Below are positions 62,785 to 64,000 of a stretch of DNA of 64,000 nt, piece by piece. The stretch comes from Pedobacter sp. W3I1 (GTDB taxonomy: Bacteria; Bacteroidota; Bacteroidia; Sphingobacteriales; Sphingobacteriaceae). The notes under the pieces are model-generated. The model ran no database searches and was not told the DNA's origin. It saw only the letters and a program-made list of their open reading frames with translations. The translations under genes were made by a program, and so were the position numbers. The DNA is taken from contig NZ_JAUSXN010000001.1 in assembly GCF_030816015.1 (NCBI RefSeq), forward strand, positions 6,014,001 to 6,078,000. The letters run 5' to 3'. The stretch's first letter is position 1. Each line of letters starts with the position of its first letter.

Positions 62785-63945
62785 TTATGGAATGATCTCA
62801 AATAAGAAAAATTGTTGTACCTGAGATTTCCCAAAATTATTATCGACACAAAAAATTAAAGAAAGGTGCCCATTTGGCAATTTTGGACCGAAGGTTACGC
62901 CTTCAAAATTATCGATATGCCGGTTTAAGGAATCAAAGTCGAAAAGCAATTTCTTGGTTAATGGCTTCGGAGGGGTTTGCACAAAAGAGCTATTATCGAT
63001 TTCATTTTCAGCACCTCGTAAATCAACCAAATAAAGTTTTAAAAAGGTATGATCATCGTGGCCTTTTGCCCAGGCCCTTTCCATTACCAAAAGGGTATAA
63101 TTATTAATGGCTAATATTTCGGAAATTCCATTTACATTCCAATCGTTTTCAACGATTGGTTTAACAGGCATTGCGCCAAGATTATAAGCATATTGGGCAA
63201 TATTCTTTTTGGTAGCTACATCAAACTTTAAAATCCGTGTTAAGGCTTTATCATATTCAAAAGCGGCTTGAGGTCCATCTTGATAAAGTGGTTCTTCTAA
63301 ACTGGCATACAATGTTTTGTACTGATCGGCGTAAGTTAAACCTTCTAACAAAGCATTTTTGCGGGGGCCGTTTTCAGTTTTTGTAAAGTAAAAACCTTTA
63401 GGCAGGGGAATGGTATCCAGGAACTTTCCATCTGTAGAAATAAAGGTTAAGTTGGGCTGAACTATCGTCGTATCTCCATCCTTAAACAACCTTTCTCCTT
63501 CACTGCTCCAAATTAATTGTTTGGTTAAGGGGTTATAACGAACCGATTCGCCATCAGGTTTTACAGTTTTATCAGTGCCGTATTTAGGATATGGTTTCCC
63601 ATTTTGCTGCAGCATATAAGTAACACCAGTTACCCGAACGGTATCGATCTTATTTTCTTTGATATCAATCTGTGCAGTATAAATCCTCGCCGGACTCCGC
63701 TGTGCTGGATCATCACTGATCATGTAGTACTGGTTTTGCTTTATATCGTAATCAATCCCCGACAAACCACCAACCACCGTATTTTGAAAAATTGGATTTA
63801 AGGGCATAGTGTATTCATCCAGAAACTTTACAGATGAAATACTGGTTTCAATTTGCTTAACCGCAGCATACTTAGTAACAGAACAGGATGAGAGGACAAT
63901 AGCAAGAATTGAATAAACGAAGAAGAGCTGCGATACAGGTTTCAA
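62785..63945 (-). CDS. Phytase-like esterase-domain lipoprotein
   Basis: 386 residues with a lipoprotein signal (MKPVSQLFFVYSILAIVLSSCSVTK). The mature protein is the phytase-like domain of Bacteroidetes lipoproteins: SGIDYDIKQNQYYMISDDPAQRSPARIYTAQIDI, PDGESVRYNPLTKQLIWSSEGE, NALLEGLTYADQYKTLYASLEEPLYQ, INNYTLLVMERAWAKGHDDHTFLKLYLVDL. It likely acts on phosphate or ester substrates at the cell surface, though the family is also seen in non-enzymatic roles. First gene of the run at the window edge; only 55 bp of upstream sequence are visible. Confidence 0.9.
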   Translation of the reverse strand: MKPVSQLFFVYSILAIVLSSCSVTKYAAVKQIETSISSVKFLDEYTMPLNPIFQNTVVGGLSGIDYDIKQNQYYMISDDPAQRSPARIYTAQIDIKENKIDTVRVTGVTYMLQQNGKPYPKYGTDKTVKPDGESVRYNPLTKQLIWSSEGERLFKDGDTTIVQPNLTFISTDGKFLDTIPLPKGFYFTKTENGPRKNALLEGLTYADQYKTLYASLEEPLYQDGPQAAFEYDKALTRILKFDVATKKNIAQYAYNLGAMPVKPIVENDWNVNGISEILAINNYTLLVMERAWAKGHDDHTFLKLYLVDLRGAENEIDNSSFVQTPPKPLTKKLLFDFDSLNRHIDNFEGVTFGPKLPNGHLSLIFCVDNNFGKSQVQQFFLFEIIP

Positions 63946-64000
63946 ATCGAAATGTTTAGGTCGTAAAAATATGGATTTTTTTTTGGTGGTAAATAACTTA

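Overview
The window is a chromosomal stretch of a Bacteroidetes bacterium, most likely a Sphingobacteriaceae member close to Pedobacter (inference). The evidence is: a SusC/SusD pair and two further TonB-type outer-membrane proteins; -33/-7 promoters of the TTTG-N19/20-TAnnTTTG type; a LytTR two-component pair; a carotenoid set with a CrtYcd-type lycopene cyclase; low GC; and intergenic spaces rich in short dispersed repeats. No phage, IS element, CRISPR array or plasmid replication gene was found.

Layout. 0.2-8.1 kb: SulP anion transporter, two short-chain dehydrogenase genes each paired with an AraC regulator, and small lipoprotein, VOC and TonB-C-like genes. 8.6-13.5 kb: LytTR response regulator and 7TM histidine kinase, divergent from a large outer-membrane beta-barrel protein. 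13.8-15.1 kb: SnoaL-like and DoxX-like genes divergent from an HxlR regulator. 15.3-16.1 kb: tRNA-Asn with tandem tRNA-3'-end repeats, a broken GIY-YIG endonuclease gene and a scrambled tRNA remnant. 16.2-24.6 kb: SusD, SusC and an Oar-like TonB receptor. 25.0-30.6 kb: GNAT, DUF4256, a repeat array, then a five-gene ArsR-led operon. 31.1-35.3 kb: a membrane protein, a frameshifted WG/Sel1-repeat protein and an orphan lipoyl-domain protein. 35.5-37.4 kb: a second tRNA-Asn with the same repeats, a PfkB kinase and a small cytochrome b5-like protein. 38.2-45.0 kb: lycopene cyclase, crtI, an ECF sigma factor, murB, two exported proteins and crtZ. 45.2-51.5 kb: TetR plus a TolC/MFP/RND efflux operon. 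52.0-56.8 kb: an exported protein, an MFS transporter, and tenA-thiD under a TPP riboswitch. 56.9-63.9 kb: a choice-of-anchor-I-like lipoprotein, lpdA, and a five-gene minus-strand run ending the window.

How genes fit together. Clear functional units are the tetracycline-repressor-family regulated RND pump, the thiamin salvage pair under a TPP riboswitch, the carotenoid genes (desaturase, cyclase, hydroxylase, with phytoene synthase absent), the ArsR/SRPBCC/DoxX operon with a readable autoregulatory operator, and the SusCD pair, which has no glycoside hydrolase beside it.

The least explained content is not protein coding. There are three intergenic arrays of three repeat units each (26.2, 37.4 and 52.9 kb) in which one hairpin position carries different stem sequences in different arrays. 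There are also two tRNA-Asn loci trailed by ~96-bp tandem copies of the tRNA 3' end plus terminator. These, the G7 frameshift in the WG/Sel1 gene, and the orphan lipoyl-domain protein beside it are the points most worth a second look. All calls come from reading the sequence; no database search was run.
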